From an uncultured Sphingomonadales bacterium (lineage in GTDB: Bacteria; Pseudomonadota; Alphaproteobacteria; Sphingomonadales; Sphingomonadaceae): 64,000 bases of DNA. Below the pieces are notes generated by a model, which worked only from the letters and a program-made list of their open reading frames with translations, did not search any database and was not told where the DNA came from. The stretch covers positions 62,001 to 126,000 of the forward strand of contig CAILBC010000023.1 in the NCBI GenBank assembly GCA_903832325.1, written 5' to 3'. The position numbers and the translations under genes were made by a program. This document shows positions 7,598-16,155 of the stretch, piece by piece; position 1 is the stretch's first letter, and each line of letters starts with the position of its first letter.

Positions 7598-7635
7598 GAT
7601 ACCAAAGTTGCGGTGGCCCGCAAACAATTGGTATC
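7598..7635. promoter_or_regulatory. 38-bp nested palindrome in divergent control region
   Basis: Outer arms GATACCAA (7598-7605) and TTGGTATC (7628-7635) enclose inner arms TTGCGG (7608-7613) and CCGCAA (7618-7623) around TGGC. It lies between the divergent genes at 7501 and 7733 and is likely an operator or a transcribed hairpin. The outer arms equal the outer arms of the dispersed repeat (TACCAA...TTGGTA), so it might instead be a diverged relative. Confidence 0.55.
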
Positions 7636-7732
7636 ATTTCGGTCCTTAATAAACGGTAAGGCTTGATAATGCAACCGAATCAGAGTTGAAGGCGGGTCCT
7701 GAAGCAAATCATGAAAGGGAAATGGCGCCATC

Positions 7733-8023
7733 ATGGTGGAAATCGAAAACCGCCTCCCCGGCTTGCTGGCGTCCGGGGCATCAGCACTTCACGAACTCAA
7801 GCAGACGCTGAATGTGATGCAGCTGACGGCGGGCAATATCGGCATGCGGATAACTCCGCTGCTGGATGCTGACAATGCCGCCTATCTGCGCGCAAAGCTT
7901 GGCATTATCGAGTTGCAGATCGCCACGCTGACCACAAAGTGCGAGCAGATCTGCGGCGCGCAGGGCATGGCCTCAAAAGCGGCAAGCCCTGAAAAGACGG
8001 CTGGGGAAAAGACTGGACTTTGA
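7733..8023 (+). CDS. Small DHp-like protein upstream of H-NOX
   Basis: This 96-residue protein precedes the H-NOX gene by 63 bp. Residues ~20-75 (ALHELKQTLNVMQLTAGNI, then LRAKLGIIELQIATLT) resemble the dimerisation/phosphoacceptor helices of histidine kinases, where H-E-L-x-Q-x-L-N-V is the H-box. No ATP-binding domain follows. It could be a stand-alone histidine phosphotransfer or kinase-inhibiting DHp protein. The downstream hybrid kinase has its own H-box, so this protein may compete with or relay from it. Similarity is by eye only; the fold is inference. Alternative: a plain helical protein of unknown function. Confidence 0.65.
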   Translation: MVEIENRLPGLLASGASALHELKQTLNVMQLTAGNIGMRITPLLDADNAAYLRAKLGIIELQIATLTTKCEQICGAQGMASKAASPEKTAGEKTGL

Positions 8024-8086
8024 CATGACAGCACATGCTCTCCGGTTCCAGGCGGGAACACTACTACGGGTGGAGCAGTTGCGACA

Positions 8087-8623
8087 ATGTACGGATTGAT
8101 TCATCGCGCCATGCGCGAGATGGTGATCGATACGCTGGGCGATCCGGCCTGGCTGGCCATCGAAAAGGAACAGGATATCGGCCCTGGGGAAATGATCGGC
8201 CAGTCGGTCTATGACGACGCGCTGACCATGCGCCTGCTGGCTGCGGTGTCGGCCCGGTTTGATAAACCGATGGACCAGACCATGCGCGTTTTCGGGCATT
8301 ACTGGGTGCGGTTCGTGTCAAAGGGGGCCTATGCCGCGATCCTGAATTTCACCGGCAACGAATTGGCGACCCTGCTGCGCAATCTGGATCGCATGCACCA
8401 GACCGTGCGCGTGACCATGCCCGACGCGGTGGTCCCTTCGTTTTCGGTGATAAGCGAAAGCGCGCAAGAACTTTGCGTGGAATACCGTTCGCAGCGCAGC
8501 GGGCTGGAACCGATGGTGGTCGGCCTGCTGGAAGGGCTGGTCGGGCATTTCGGCCTGGCCGGCACTGTGGAGCAGTTGATCCACCCCGAAGGCCCGGCGC
8601 GATTCCGGATCAACCTGGCCTGA
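8087..8623 (+). CDS. H-NOX (HNOB) haem nitric-oxide/oxygen-binding sensor
   Basis: The 178-residue soluble protein starts MYGLIHRAM as H-NOX proteins do. It keeps the haem ligands and contacts: proximal His104 in RMHQTVR, Pro117 in VVPSF, and the Tyr-x-Ser-x-Arg motif Y133-S135-R137 that binds the haem propionates. The length equals that of stand-alone bacterial H-NOX domains. In bacteria such proteins bind NO and inhibit or switch a partner kinase or c-di-GMP enzyme. The next gene begins three bases after the stop and encodes an HNOBA-kinase hybrid, clearly the partner. No distal-pocket Tyr typical of O2 binders is obvious, which favours NO, but I cannot model the pocket. Confidence 0.95.
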   Translation: MYGLIHRAMREMVIDTLGDPAWLAIEKEQDIGPGEMIGQSVYDDALTMRLLAAVSARFDKPMDQTMRVFGHYWVRFVSKGAYAAILNFTGNELATLLRNLDRMHQTVRVTMPDAVVPSFSVISESAQELCVEYRSQRSGLEPMVVGLLEGLVGHFGLAGTVEQLIHPEGPARFRINLA

Positions 8624-8626
8624 ACC

Positions 8627-10198
8627 ATGACCATCGCACTTGAACCTGCGCACATGAACCGGCTGTTTCCCAGCCATATGGTTGTCGATCTGCATCTGAC
8701 CCTGCTGCGCGTGGGGGACGGGCTGTGCAGCGCGATCGACGGGCCGCGCGTGGGCGAATACCTTCTGGATTACTTTCACTGGTCGGGCGCAGACCCGGTG
8801 GCCGATTTTGCCCGCATTGCCGCAAGCGGCGAATTCCTGCGGCTGGCGTGCAAGCAGGATCGCGCGCTGCTTGATGGCACGGCGGTGCCGATCGCAAACG
8901 GCTATTTGCTGGCGGTCAGCCAGATTCCGGCGATGTTTTCGATCGAAGACGGCACTTTGCAGATGTCGGATTTCGGCCTGGCGGATTCGATCGTGGCCGG
9001 GCTGCTGCTGGTGGCCATGCAGCGCGCGTTGCTCGATGAATCGAGCCAGATGGCCGCGGAACTTGCCGCAGAGCGGGAAAAGAACGTCTATGTGATCAAT
9101 CGCGGCCGCCGCTTTGCCGGCTATACCGCGCATGATTTCAACAACCTGCTGTCGATCATAAAGCTGAATGCGACCCGCATCGAGCAAGCCGCGCAGATTC
9201 CCGACGACGTGCGGCGGCGCAACGGCATCATCCTGGAAACTGCGGAGCGCGGGTCTGAAATCGCGCGCTCGCTGATGACGCTGTCGAACCAGAAGCACGA
9301 TTCGCCGCAGATCATCGCGGTTGACGCGCTGCTGGCCGAACAGCGCAGCTATTTCGAACATATCGCCGGGCGCAAGGCCGATGTGATGCTCGATCTGCAT
9401 GCCCCGGGCGTGACCGTGAAGGCCTCGACATCCGGGCTGATCAATTCGGTGATCAATCTGGTGATCAACGCGCGCCAGGCCATGCCCGATGGCGGCATGA
9501 TCGCGATTGGCACAACACTGGAGCCGGCGGCGTTCAACCCGGTTGCCGCGGCGTTCGGCCGCACAGTGGGGAACTGGATCGTGATCACGGTCAGCGACAC
9601 CGGCTATGGCATGACCGAGCAAGTCATACGCCATGCCTTTGAGCCGTTTTTTTCCACCAAACCGCATGGCAGCGGCATGGGGCTGGCCTCGGTGCGCGAA
9701 TTTGCACGCGAAATGGGCGGTGATGCCTGCGCGCTGTCAAACCCCGGCGCCGGCGCCACGATCCGCATCCACCTGCCGGCCATCGACGCGGCCACCGGCG
9801 CCGATGCGGCAAGCGCCCTGCCGGCCGGTGACAAACCTGCGCCGGCGCGCGGCACGGGCATATCGGTGTTGCTGGTCGAAGACGAACCTTATGCGCTGGA
9901 AGCGCTGTCCGAAATGCTCGAATCAATGGGCTTTGTCCCCACGTGCGCGACATCGGTTGAAGAAGGCCGGGCGCATCTGGAATCGCGGCATTTCGACATC
10001 CTGCTGACGGATGTGAAGCTGCACGAAGCCAGCGGCATCGATCTGGCATCGCTGGCCTGGCGCGATCGGCTGGTTGACCGGGTGATCCTGATGAGCGGCT
10101 ATGTGCCCGATGAAGACACGCTGGATTCGGCCTGGCAATTCGTGCGCAAGCCGCTCGATGTTGAAAGCCTGGTGCACATGATGCGCGCCAATACCTAG
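8627..10198 (+). CDS. HNOBA-histidine kinase-receiver hybrid, H-NOX partner
   Basis: The 523-residue cytoplasmic protein begins with a haem-NO-binding-associated domain (HNOBA; LFPSHMVVDLHLTLLRVGDG, as in soluble guanylate cyclases). A signalling helix around 145-165 follows, then an H-box AHDFNNLLSIIKL, N-box INLVINARQAMPDGG, G1 DTGYGM, F-box FEPFFSTK and G2 GSGMGL. A C-terminal receiver holds VEDEP, the phosphoacceptor Asp in LLTDVKL and KP. NO bound to the H-NOX protein presumably changes autophosphorylation. No DNA-binding part is present, so output goes to a regulator such as 6605 or 10195. It ends convergent with the next gene, the stops overlapping. Confidence 0.93.
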   Translation: MTIALEPAHMNRLFPSHMVVDLHLTLLRVGDGLCSAIDGPRVGEYLLDYFHWSGADPVADFARIAASGEFLRLACKQDRALLDGTAVPIANGYLLAVSQIPAMFSIEDGTLQMSDFGLADSIVAGLLLVAMQRALLDESSQMAAELAAEREKNVYVINRGRRFAGYTAHDFNNLLSIIKLNATRIEQAAQIPDDVRRRNGIILETAERGSEIARSLMTLSNQKHDSPQIIAVDALLAEQRSYFEHIAGRKADVMLDLHAPGVTVKASTSGLINSVINLVINARQAMPDGGMIAIGTTLEPAAFNPVAAAFGRTVGNWIVITVSDTGYGMTEQVIRHAFEPFFSTKPHGSGMGLASVREFAREMGGDACALSNPGAGATIRIHLPAIDAATGADAASALPAGDKPAPARGTGISVLLVEDEPYALEALSEMLESMGFVPTCATSVEEGRAHLESRHFDILLTDVKLHEASGIDLASLAWRDRLVDRVILMSGYVPDEDTLDSAWQFVRKPLDVESLVHMMRANT

Positions 10199-11007
10199 GC
10201 GGCCAATTGTCCGATGTTCGCGCTTTCGGCAACGCATTGCAGCGCATAGCCGGATTCGGGCATGGCGAGGATTGTTACGCCATCGCGCAGTTTCTTGCGG
10301 ATGCCGGACAGGATCACGCGCAGATACGTCATTTCCGCAGGCTGCAGCGCGGTACCGGCAACCCGGCGCAGCGTGTCGTACGCCACCACTGCCCCGTCGG
10401 CGCGCACCATTTCGGCAATCACGCGGCGTTCGGTTCTGGTCAGCAGTTCGGCGGCACAGACCCGGTTGATCGCCGCGTTTTCCAGCGCCACGCGATCGGC
10501 CAGCGGCGCATTGGCCCGGCACCAGTGTTCCAGCGGCAGATTGTCGCAGCGCGCATCGCCCGGGTGGATCGCGGTGCAATCGAACACTTCGGCAAAGCCG
10601 GCGGAGCGCAGCAGATCCCGACGATCGGCCGGCAGATCATTGACCACGCAAATGCCCGGCCGGTTGGCAACAACCGCACCCAGGTTGTGCATCATGCGCC
10701 GGATGCGCTTCACATCGCGGCCGCTGACCACCAGAAACTGGTGCGCGACAATCGCGCGCGCGATTTCGCCCAGCGCGCTTTCGGCATAGCGGATGACATG
10801 GACCGTGCCGAACACCGATTCGACCCAGGCCTGCCGCGCCGCAGCGGCGCCATCGCCCAGCGAGACCAGCACGCAGGAATACGATGCCGCAGTCCGGGAT
10901 TCGACGCCTGACGACCAGTCGACCGTGCGCGGAAAATCGCTATCGCCGCCGGCATCGCCCCCGCGATCCAGCACGTCGGAAAAACGGAAATCGGTGCCGT
11001 CGCTCAT
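10195..11007 (-). CDS. OmpR-type winged-helix regulator with pseudo-receiver
   Basis: This 270-residue protein has a C-terminal Trans_reg_C winged helix (LTRTERRVIAEMVRADGAVV, then LRVILSGIRKKLRDG and GYALQC), as in OmpR/PhoB outputs. The first ~150 residues have a receiver-like alternation of strands and helices (SCVLVSLGDG, FLVVSGRD, GICVVND), but none of the phosphorylation residues can be placed. It probably binds DNA under control of another signal or partner. It lies tail to tail with the NO-sensing hybrid kinase, the stop codons overlapping by three bases, so it likely belongs to that network. Confidence 0.8.
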   Translation of the reverse strand: MSDGTDFRFSDVLDRGGDAGGDSDFPRTVDWSSGVESRTAASYSCVLVSLGDGAAAARQAWVESVFGTVHVIRYAESALGEIARAIVAHQFLVVSGRDVKRIRRMMHNLGAVVANRPGICVVNDLPADRRDLLRSAGFAEVFDCTAIHPGDARCDNLPLEHWCRANAPLADRVALENAAINRVCAAELLTRTERRVIAEMVRADGAVVAYDTLRRVAGTALQPAEMTYLRVILSGIRKKLRDGVTILAMPESGYALQCVAESANIGQLAA

Positions 11008-11136
11008 GTCCTGTTCCGCCCGGATAGCCCAGATGCAACTATAACCTTTGTTATAGATGCGGCCGGGGCGGAGGTCGAAGCGGATCGCTGCCGATCAGCC
11101 AGGGCACATGCGGCAATCGGTGCCAATACGGCTGGA

Positions 11137-11195
11137 AACGCCGCGCGGGCTTATCCCGACGTGCGTCAACTCAAGCGCATTGCACGTTGGCCTTA
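11137..11195 (-). repeat. Dispersed two-hairpin repeat, copy C (truncated)
   Basis: On the minus strand it starts at the permease stop codon: TAAGGCCAACGTGC, then TTGACGCACGTCGGGATAAGC and the CGCGCGGCG core. The second hairpin is missing. The stop occupies the same position relative to CCAACGTGC as in copies B, D and E. Confidence 0.8.
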
Positions 11196-12539
11196 CACCC
11201 CGGCGATATAGCCAAAGCGGAACACGAACAGCACCGCGAGCGCATAAAGCAGCCAGTTTTTGCGCGTGAAATCGCGCCGCAGCGCCTGGATCAGCGCATG
11301 CGCGGTAATGCCGAAAGCCAGGCCATTGGCGATCGAAAACGTCAGCGGGATCATCACCAGGGCAAGGAACGAGGGGATCGCCTCTTCGCTGCGGTTCCAG
11401 TCGATTTCGGTCAGCGGCGCCATCATCAGCGCGCCGACCACGATCAGCGCGGGCGCCGTGGCGGCCAGCGGCACCAGCTGGGCAAAAGGCGCAAAGGGCA
11501 GCACCACCAGAAACAGCAGCCCGGTAACCACCGCGGTCAGCCCGCTGCGCCCGCCGGCTTCGACCCCGGTCGCGCTTTCGACATAGCTGGTGACCGTGGT
11601 CGTGCCGAGCAGCGCGCCGATCATCGACGCAATCGAATCGGCATAGAGCATGCGGTCAAGCTGCGGGATCGATCCATCGGGCCGCACCAGCCCGGCCTTG
11701 CGCGTGACCGCAACCAGCGTGCCGATGTTTTCGAACAGATCGACGAACAGGAACACGAAAATCACTTCGACCACGCCCCAGCCGTGGCCGAACAGCCGCC
11801 AGGCCCAGGCCGGATCAAGCGCCAGAAAGGTCGAGCCCATGTCCGCCCAGGTCTGGTGCACAGGCGCGACCGGCGACATGCCGGTGGCAATGCCGACCAC
11901 GGTGGTGATCAGGATCGCGATCAGGATGGCCCCGCGCACGCCCGCCAGGGTCAGCGCCATGATCAGCGCCAGCCCGACAAAGCCGAGCAGCGGCGCCGGA
12001 TCGGTCAATTTGCCCAGCGCCACGATCGTATCGGGATTGGGCACAACGATGCCCGCATTCTTGAACCCGATCAGCGCGATAAACAGCCCGATGCCCGCCG
12101 CCACCGCCGCCAGCAGATGATGCGGGATCACCGACATCACCAGCTGGCGCACCCCCAGCCGCGTGAGCAGCAGAAAACACAGGCCCGACAGGAACACGCA
12201 GACCAGCCCGACCTGCCAAGGCAGATGCATCTGCTGCACCACGGTAAAGCTGAAATAGGCATTCAGCCCCATGCCCGGCGCCATCGCCACCGGCACATCG
12301 GCCAGAAACCCCATGATCAGGCAGGCAATCAGCGAGCCCACGCATGTCGCCGTGGCAACCCCCGCCATCGGCATACCGGCCAGCCCCAGGATCGCCGGAT
12401 TGACCATCACGACATAAGCCATCGTGAAAAAGGTGGTGAAGCCGGCCAGCACTTCGGTGCGCAGATCGCTGCCCCGCGCGCGGAACGCGAAACGACGGTC
12501 AAGCCATGAGGCCGGGGCAGCGTGCGTTGCATCGTTCAT
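11193..12539 (-). CDS. NCS2 family purine permease (AzgA-like)
   Basis: This inner-membrane protein (~448 aa from the ATG at 12539) has 12-14 hydrophobic segments. It carries the AzgA/GhxP-branch marks of NCS2 carriers: TEVLAGFTTFFTMAYVVMVN near the N-terminus and MAPGMGLNAYF in the third helix. A middle helix has DLFENIGTL, and the later EAGGRSGLTA matches the family's TG-S rich stretch. Members import adenine, guanine, hypoxanthine or xanthine with protons. It lies 80 bp downstream of a TonB receptor on the same strand and near a Rieske demethylase-like operon, suggesting uptake of a purine or methylpurine. Exact substrate is not readable. Confidence 0.9.
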   Translation of the reverse strand: MNDATHAAPASWLDRRFAFRARGSDLRTEVLAGFTTFFTMAYVVMVNPAILGLAGMPMAGVATATCVGSLIACLIMGFLADVPVAMAPGMGLNAYFSFTVVQQMHLPWQVGLVCVFLSGLCFLLLTRLGVRQLVMSVIPHHLLAAVAAGIGLFIALIGFKNAGIVVPNPDTIVALGKLTDPAPLLGFVGLALIMALTLAGVRGAILIAILITTVVGIATGMSPVAPVHQTWADMGSTFLALDPAWAWRLFGHGWGVVEVIFVFLFVDLFENIGTLVAVTRKAGLVRPDGSIPQLDRMLYADSIASMIGALLGTTTVTSYVESATGVEAGGRSGLTAVVTGLLFLVVLPFAPFAQLVPLAATAPALIVVGALMMAPLTEIDWNRSEEAIPSFLALVMIPLTFSIANGLAFGITAHALIQALRRDFTRKNWLLYALAVLFVFRFGYIAGV

Positions 12540-12569
12540 GGCAGTGACCATAGGCAAGGAGCAGCAATT

Positions 12570-12614
12570 GGCAATCACGGGGGGGCAAGGCCGAAACCCC
12601 GCCCCCCGATTGCC
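12570..12614 (-). terminator. Strong GC hairpin after the TonB receptor gene
   Basis: GGCAATC pairs with GATTGCC and the adjacent GGGGGGC with GCCCCCC, an interrupted stem of about 14 bp around AAGGCCGAAACCCC. It starts 5 bp after the receptor stop and 31 bp before the permease ATG. No U-run follows, so it may be an attenuating or mRNA-stabilising hairpin rather than a full terminator. Confidence 0.5.
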
Positions 12615-12618
12615 GCGA

Positions 12619-15069
12619 TCAGAACCGGTATTCGGCCGAAACGATCACGCGGCGCGGCGGTTCGTATTGCCGGGTCACTTCGCCGCCGAACTGGTTGGTG
12701 AACTGGCCCAGCACCGCGCCGTTGTTGAACAGGTTCTTCACCGCCGCCGAAAAGGTGAGGTTGGGATTGGCCGGCTTGAACCGCAGCGACAGGTTCCACA
12801 GCACATAGCCCGGCGTGCGATAGACATGCACCCCGTTGATCGCCAGATCGCCATAGGGCGCGTTGACATAGCTGTGGCGATATTCGCCCTGCAGCGCGCT
12901 GGTCAGGGTGGACCGGTTGCCCAGATCGAGCGTGTGGCTCAACGTGCCGGTGGCGGTGACCGCAGGCAGATTTGGCGCGGGATTGCCATAGACATCGAAA
13001 TAGGCCGAAGACCGCGCCGCCACATCCTGCGCGGCGCATTGCGTGCTAAGAAACACGCAGATGTCGCCATAGGGGTATTGGGCAAAGATCTTCTTGTCGA
13101 TGTTGTAGCCGCCGATGTTGTCGAGCAGCTGGTAATGCCCGGTCATCTTGCTGCCTTCGACCGTCAGGTTGCCATCAAACCGGAAACCTGCGGGCAGCAC
13201 CGCGCTCAGTTCCGCCTCAATGCCGTAAACGTGCATCGCCGGGATATTGGCGACCCCGCCCTGGTAGGCGATGGCATCTTCGCCTTCGAATTGCAGGTTG
13301 TTGTAGAAATAATAGAACCCGGCCAGGTTCAGCCGCAGCTTGCCCCCCAGCTGCGTGGTCTTCACGCCCAGTTCCCACGCCTTGATGGTTTCGGGGTTGT
13401 AGGTATAGCCCAGCACGAGCGGCGTTGCCGAAATGTTGCCGCCGCCCGGCTTGAACCCGGTCGACCAGCTGGCATAGGCCATGGTGCGCGCGGCCACATC
13501 GTATTCCACGCCGATCTTGCCCGTCCAGGCCGTGTTCGACAGCGCCACGTTGACCGGCGCCGCACAGGCATAATCGCAGATGCTGGTGGTATTGGTATCG
13601 TGGGTATAGCGCGCCCCGCCGGTCAGCCGCAGCGCCGGAGTGACATGCCAGGTGGCCTGCCCATAGGCCGACCACGAATGGCGCGTGAGATAGGAATAGG
13701 AATAGAAATAGGGATAGAAAAACCCGTTGGGCGAATCAAAGCCCAGCGCGTTTGGATCGGTAACAATCGGATAGAGCTGGTTGAGCAGCGACCCGGGATC
13801 GCCCGTGGTGGGAAAGGCGTGGATCGCATACTGGTCATAGCCGACGCGATAGTCCGACCCCAGATAGAACCCGCCAATGATCCAGTCGATCGTCTGCCCG
13901 CCGGGCGAAGCCAGATCGATTTCCGCGGTGCGTGCGGTCGACCGGTGGAAGAAATATTGCATGTCGTGCACGTCGGTATAGCCATAGGCGCCGCCCGGAT
14001 AACCATAAATCGCCACGGCATTGGCCAGATCCAGCCCGTCTTCGTTGACCGATCCGTTCTGCCGCACCATCTGCCAGCTGCCCAGCACCTTCAGCTTGGC
14101 AAAGCCGAAATCGTAATTGATCGTGCCGCTGAGCAGGTCGTTGTCGTACTGGATGAACCCCGGCCAATCCGACGTTTGCTGCCACGGATTGGGGTTGGGG
14201 TCGAAAATGTTCTTCCCCTGGGTTTCGTGATTGCGCGCGCGGGCATATTCGCCACGCAGCTCGATCGAAAACCGCTCGGTCGGCTGATAAAGCACGGTAA
14301 TCCGCGCGTGCAGGCTGTTTTCGTTGGACAGCTGGTAATTGCCGCCCGTGCCGGGCACCTGGGTGGCGCGGGCATAGCCATCGTGATGCGTGCCCTGCGC
14401 GGCGATGCGCACCGCAATCGTATCGCCCACCGGCAGGTTGATCGCGCCTTCGAACTGCGCCAGCGCAAACATGCCGGTATCGACATGGGCAAAGCCGGTG
14501 GTCTGGCCCAGCTTTGGCTTTACGGTAACCAGATTGACCGTGCCGCCGGTCGAATTCTGGCCATAGACCGTGCCCTGCGGCCCGCGCACCACTTCGACAT
14601 GATCGACATCGAGGAAATTGGTGTTCAGCGCGACCGGGTTGGCAATGTAGATGCCATCGACATGGTACGAAATCGATGGCTGCGCGCTGTCGTTCTGCGG
14701 CACGTTGAACCCGATCCCGCGGATCGCCAGATTGCGTTCGAACCCTTCGGACGTCGAAACCACCAGCCCCGGCACCAGCCCGTTCAGATCGACCGCATCG
14801 ACCACCGCATTCTGCTTCAGCAGATCGGCCGGCAGCGCGGTGATTGCCAGCGGCGTCTTTTGCACGTTGGATTCGCGTTTTTGCGCAGTGACCACGATAT
14901 CGGTGATCGGCGCGGCGGCGGCGGCATCGGCGGGCGTGGCGGCCGGTGCCGCATCGGCGGCGTGCGCGGGTGTGGCCGCAATCCCCAGCGCCAGCGCCAG
15001 CACCGAAACCAGGCCGGCCCCGGTGCGCGCAGCCATGATGCTGCGGCCGGCGTTCGTCGAAATGTTCAT
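12619..15069 (-). CDS. TonB-dependent outer-membrane receptor
   Basis: The protein has ~816 residues from the ATG at 15069, chosen for the AGGGAGCA ribosome site and a proper signal peptide (residues 1-37, AHAAD). A TonB-box-like DIVVTAQKRESNV follows, then the plug domain (PGLVVSTSEG, LAIRGIGF, VEVVRGPQGTVYG) and a 22-strand barrel ending in a terminal Phe (VSAEYRF). This is the sphingomonad type of receptor that imports organic ligands, not clearly a siderophore receptor. It is divergent to the Rieske-oxygenase operon and upstream of the purine permease, so a purine derivative is a plausible ligand. A long antisense ORF (12424-15198) is only its shadow. Confidence 0.95.
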   Translation of the reverse strand: MNISTNAGRSIMAARTGAGLVSVLALALGIAATPAHAADAAPAATPADAAAAAPITDIVVTAQKRESNVQKTPLAITALPADLLKQNAVVDAVDLNGLVPGLVVSTSEGFERNLAIRGIGFNVPQNDSAQPSISYHVDGIYIANPVALNTNFLDVDHVEVVRGPQGTVYGQNSTGGTVNLVTVKPKLGQTTGFAHVDTGMFALAQFEGAINLPVGDTIAVRIAAQGTHHDGYARATQVPGTGGNYQLSNENSLHARITVLYQPTERFSIELRGEYARARNHETQGKNIFDPNPNPWQQTSDWPGFIQYDNDLLSGTINYDFGFAKLKVLGSWQMVRQNGSVNEDGLDLANAVAIYGYPGGAYGYTDVHDMQYFFHRSTARTAEIDLASPGGQTIDWIIGGFYLGSDYRVGYDQYAIHAFPTTGDPGSLLNQLYPIVTDPNALGFDSPNGFFYPYFYSYSYLTRHSWSAYGQATWHVTPALRLTGGARYTHDTNTTSICDYACAAPVNVALSNTAWTGKIGVEYDVAARTMAYASWSTGFKPGGGNISATPLVLGYTYNPETIKAWELGVKTTQLGGKLRLNLAGFYYFYNNLQFEGEDAIAYQGGVANIPAMHVYGIEAELSAVLPAGFRFDGNLTVEGSKMTGHYQLLDNIGGYNIDKKIFAQYPYGDICVFLSTQCAAQDVAARSSAYFDVYGNPAPNLPAVTATGTLSHTLDLGNRSTLTSALQGEYRHSYVNAPYGDLAINGVHVYRTPGYVLWNLSLRFKPANPNLTFSAAVKNLFNNGAVLGQFTNQFGGEVTRQYEPPRRVIVSAEYRF

Positions 15070-15276
15070 GTCTGCTCCCTGCACTCGGTGCCCGCCGGCG
15101 CCCTAGCCGTGGCATGGGCCCGGCGCCAATGCCCTTTTTTGCATTTGCGAGACAGTGTGGCACTGCAGCATCGCCCGGCGTTCTGCCAGCCAGACTGAAC
15201 CCGTCCGGCAAAAAACCGGCTGGACATTGGCGAAGCGCAATTTACCCCGCAGCCCGGCATGCAAGAATGGCGCACC

Positions 15277-16155
15277 ATGACACCCGATCCGATCCTGTGG
15301 AACGACTGGCACCCGGTCGCGGCGCGCTGCACGCTGGACCCGGGCCGCGCGCATCACACCGTGCTGCTGCATGTGCCGCTGGTGGTCACGATCGATGCCG
15401 CCGGCACGATCATCGCGCGGCGCAACGATGGCGCGCCGCTGCAGCAGTGCGAACGATACGGGCTGGTCTGGGTTTGCCTTGGCACCCCGGTGCAGCCGGT
15501 GCTGGCCATTCCCGAAGCCGATGAGCCCGATCGCCCGCCAGTGGTGGTGGGCGCAATCGGCGTGCGCGCCGCGGGCCCGCGCGTGATCGAAAATTTCCTC
15601 GATCTGGGCCATCTCGGCTATGTCCACGCCGGCTATCTGGGCGATGATCCGCAAACCCGGGTGCTGCCCTATGACGTGGCGCCGCTGCCCGATGCGGGCG
15701 TGCATGGCGGGCTGATCGCCACGCGCTGCCGGATGTACCAGCCAAAGGCCTCACCCGCGGCGACCGAGGGCTTTCTGGTTGACTATTTCTACAAAGTGGA
15801 GCGGCCGCTGGCGACGTGCCTTTACAAGGACAACCCCGTGCACCGCGACCGGTTCGACGTGATCTACCTGTTTGTCCAGCCGGTGACCGAAGTGACCAGT
15901 ATTGCCCACCCGCTGTTGCTGTGCCTGCCCGATGGCACCACGCCGGCGGCGCTGCGCGCGTTTCAGCAGATCATCTTCATGCAGGACAAACCGATTCTGG
16001 AAAACCAGCGCCCGGCGCGATTGCCGCTGTATGACGGGGCGGAACTGCCGATCGGGGCAGACCGGTCGTCGGTCGCCTATCGCCGTTGGCTGGCGGCGAT
16101 CGGGCTGCGCTGGGGCGTGATCACCGCGACAGAAGCGGCCGGAGCGCCCCGATGA
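15277..16155 (+). CDS. Rieske-less ring-hydroxylase/N-demethylase catalytic subunit (NdmC-like)
   Basis: The 292-residue protein carries the non-haem iron domain of VanA/PaO-type Rieske oxygenases. The two His ligands and bridging Asp appear in ENFLDLGHLGYVH, and the carboxylate ligand region is FMQDKPILENQ. The N-terminal third has the size and strand pattern of a Rieske domain but none of the CxH and CxxH ligands, so it cannot bind the [2Fe-2S] cluster. The next gene supplies a Rieske protein and the third a GST, all ATGA-coupled. NdmC, the 7-methylxanthine N7-demethylase subunit of Pseudomonas putida CBB5, has the same lack. Substrate assignment is inference. The ATG at 15259 is an alternative start. 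Confidence 0.82.
   Translation: MTPDPILWNDWHPVAARCTLDPGRAHHTVLLHVPLVVTIDAAGTIIARRNDGAPLQQCERYGLVWVCLGTPVQPVLAIPEADEPDRPPVVVGAIGVRAAGPRVIENFLDLGHLGYVHAGYLGDDPQTRVLPYDVAPLPDAGVHGGLIATRCRMYQPKASPAATEGFLVDYFYKVERPLATCLYKDNPVHRDRFDVIYLFVQPVTEVTSIAHPLLLCLPDGTTPAALRAFQQIIFMQDKPILENQRPARLPLYDGAELPIGADRSSVAYRRWLAAIGLRWGVITATEAAGAPR

Noticed and set aside
12424-15198. 924-residue plus-strand ORF
   Set aside because: It is the antisense shadow of the TonB receptor gene; composition is His/Arg/Gln-rich with no motif.
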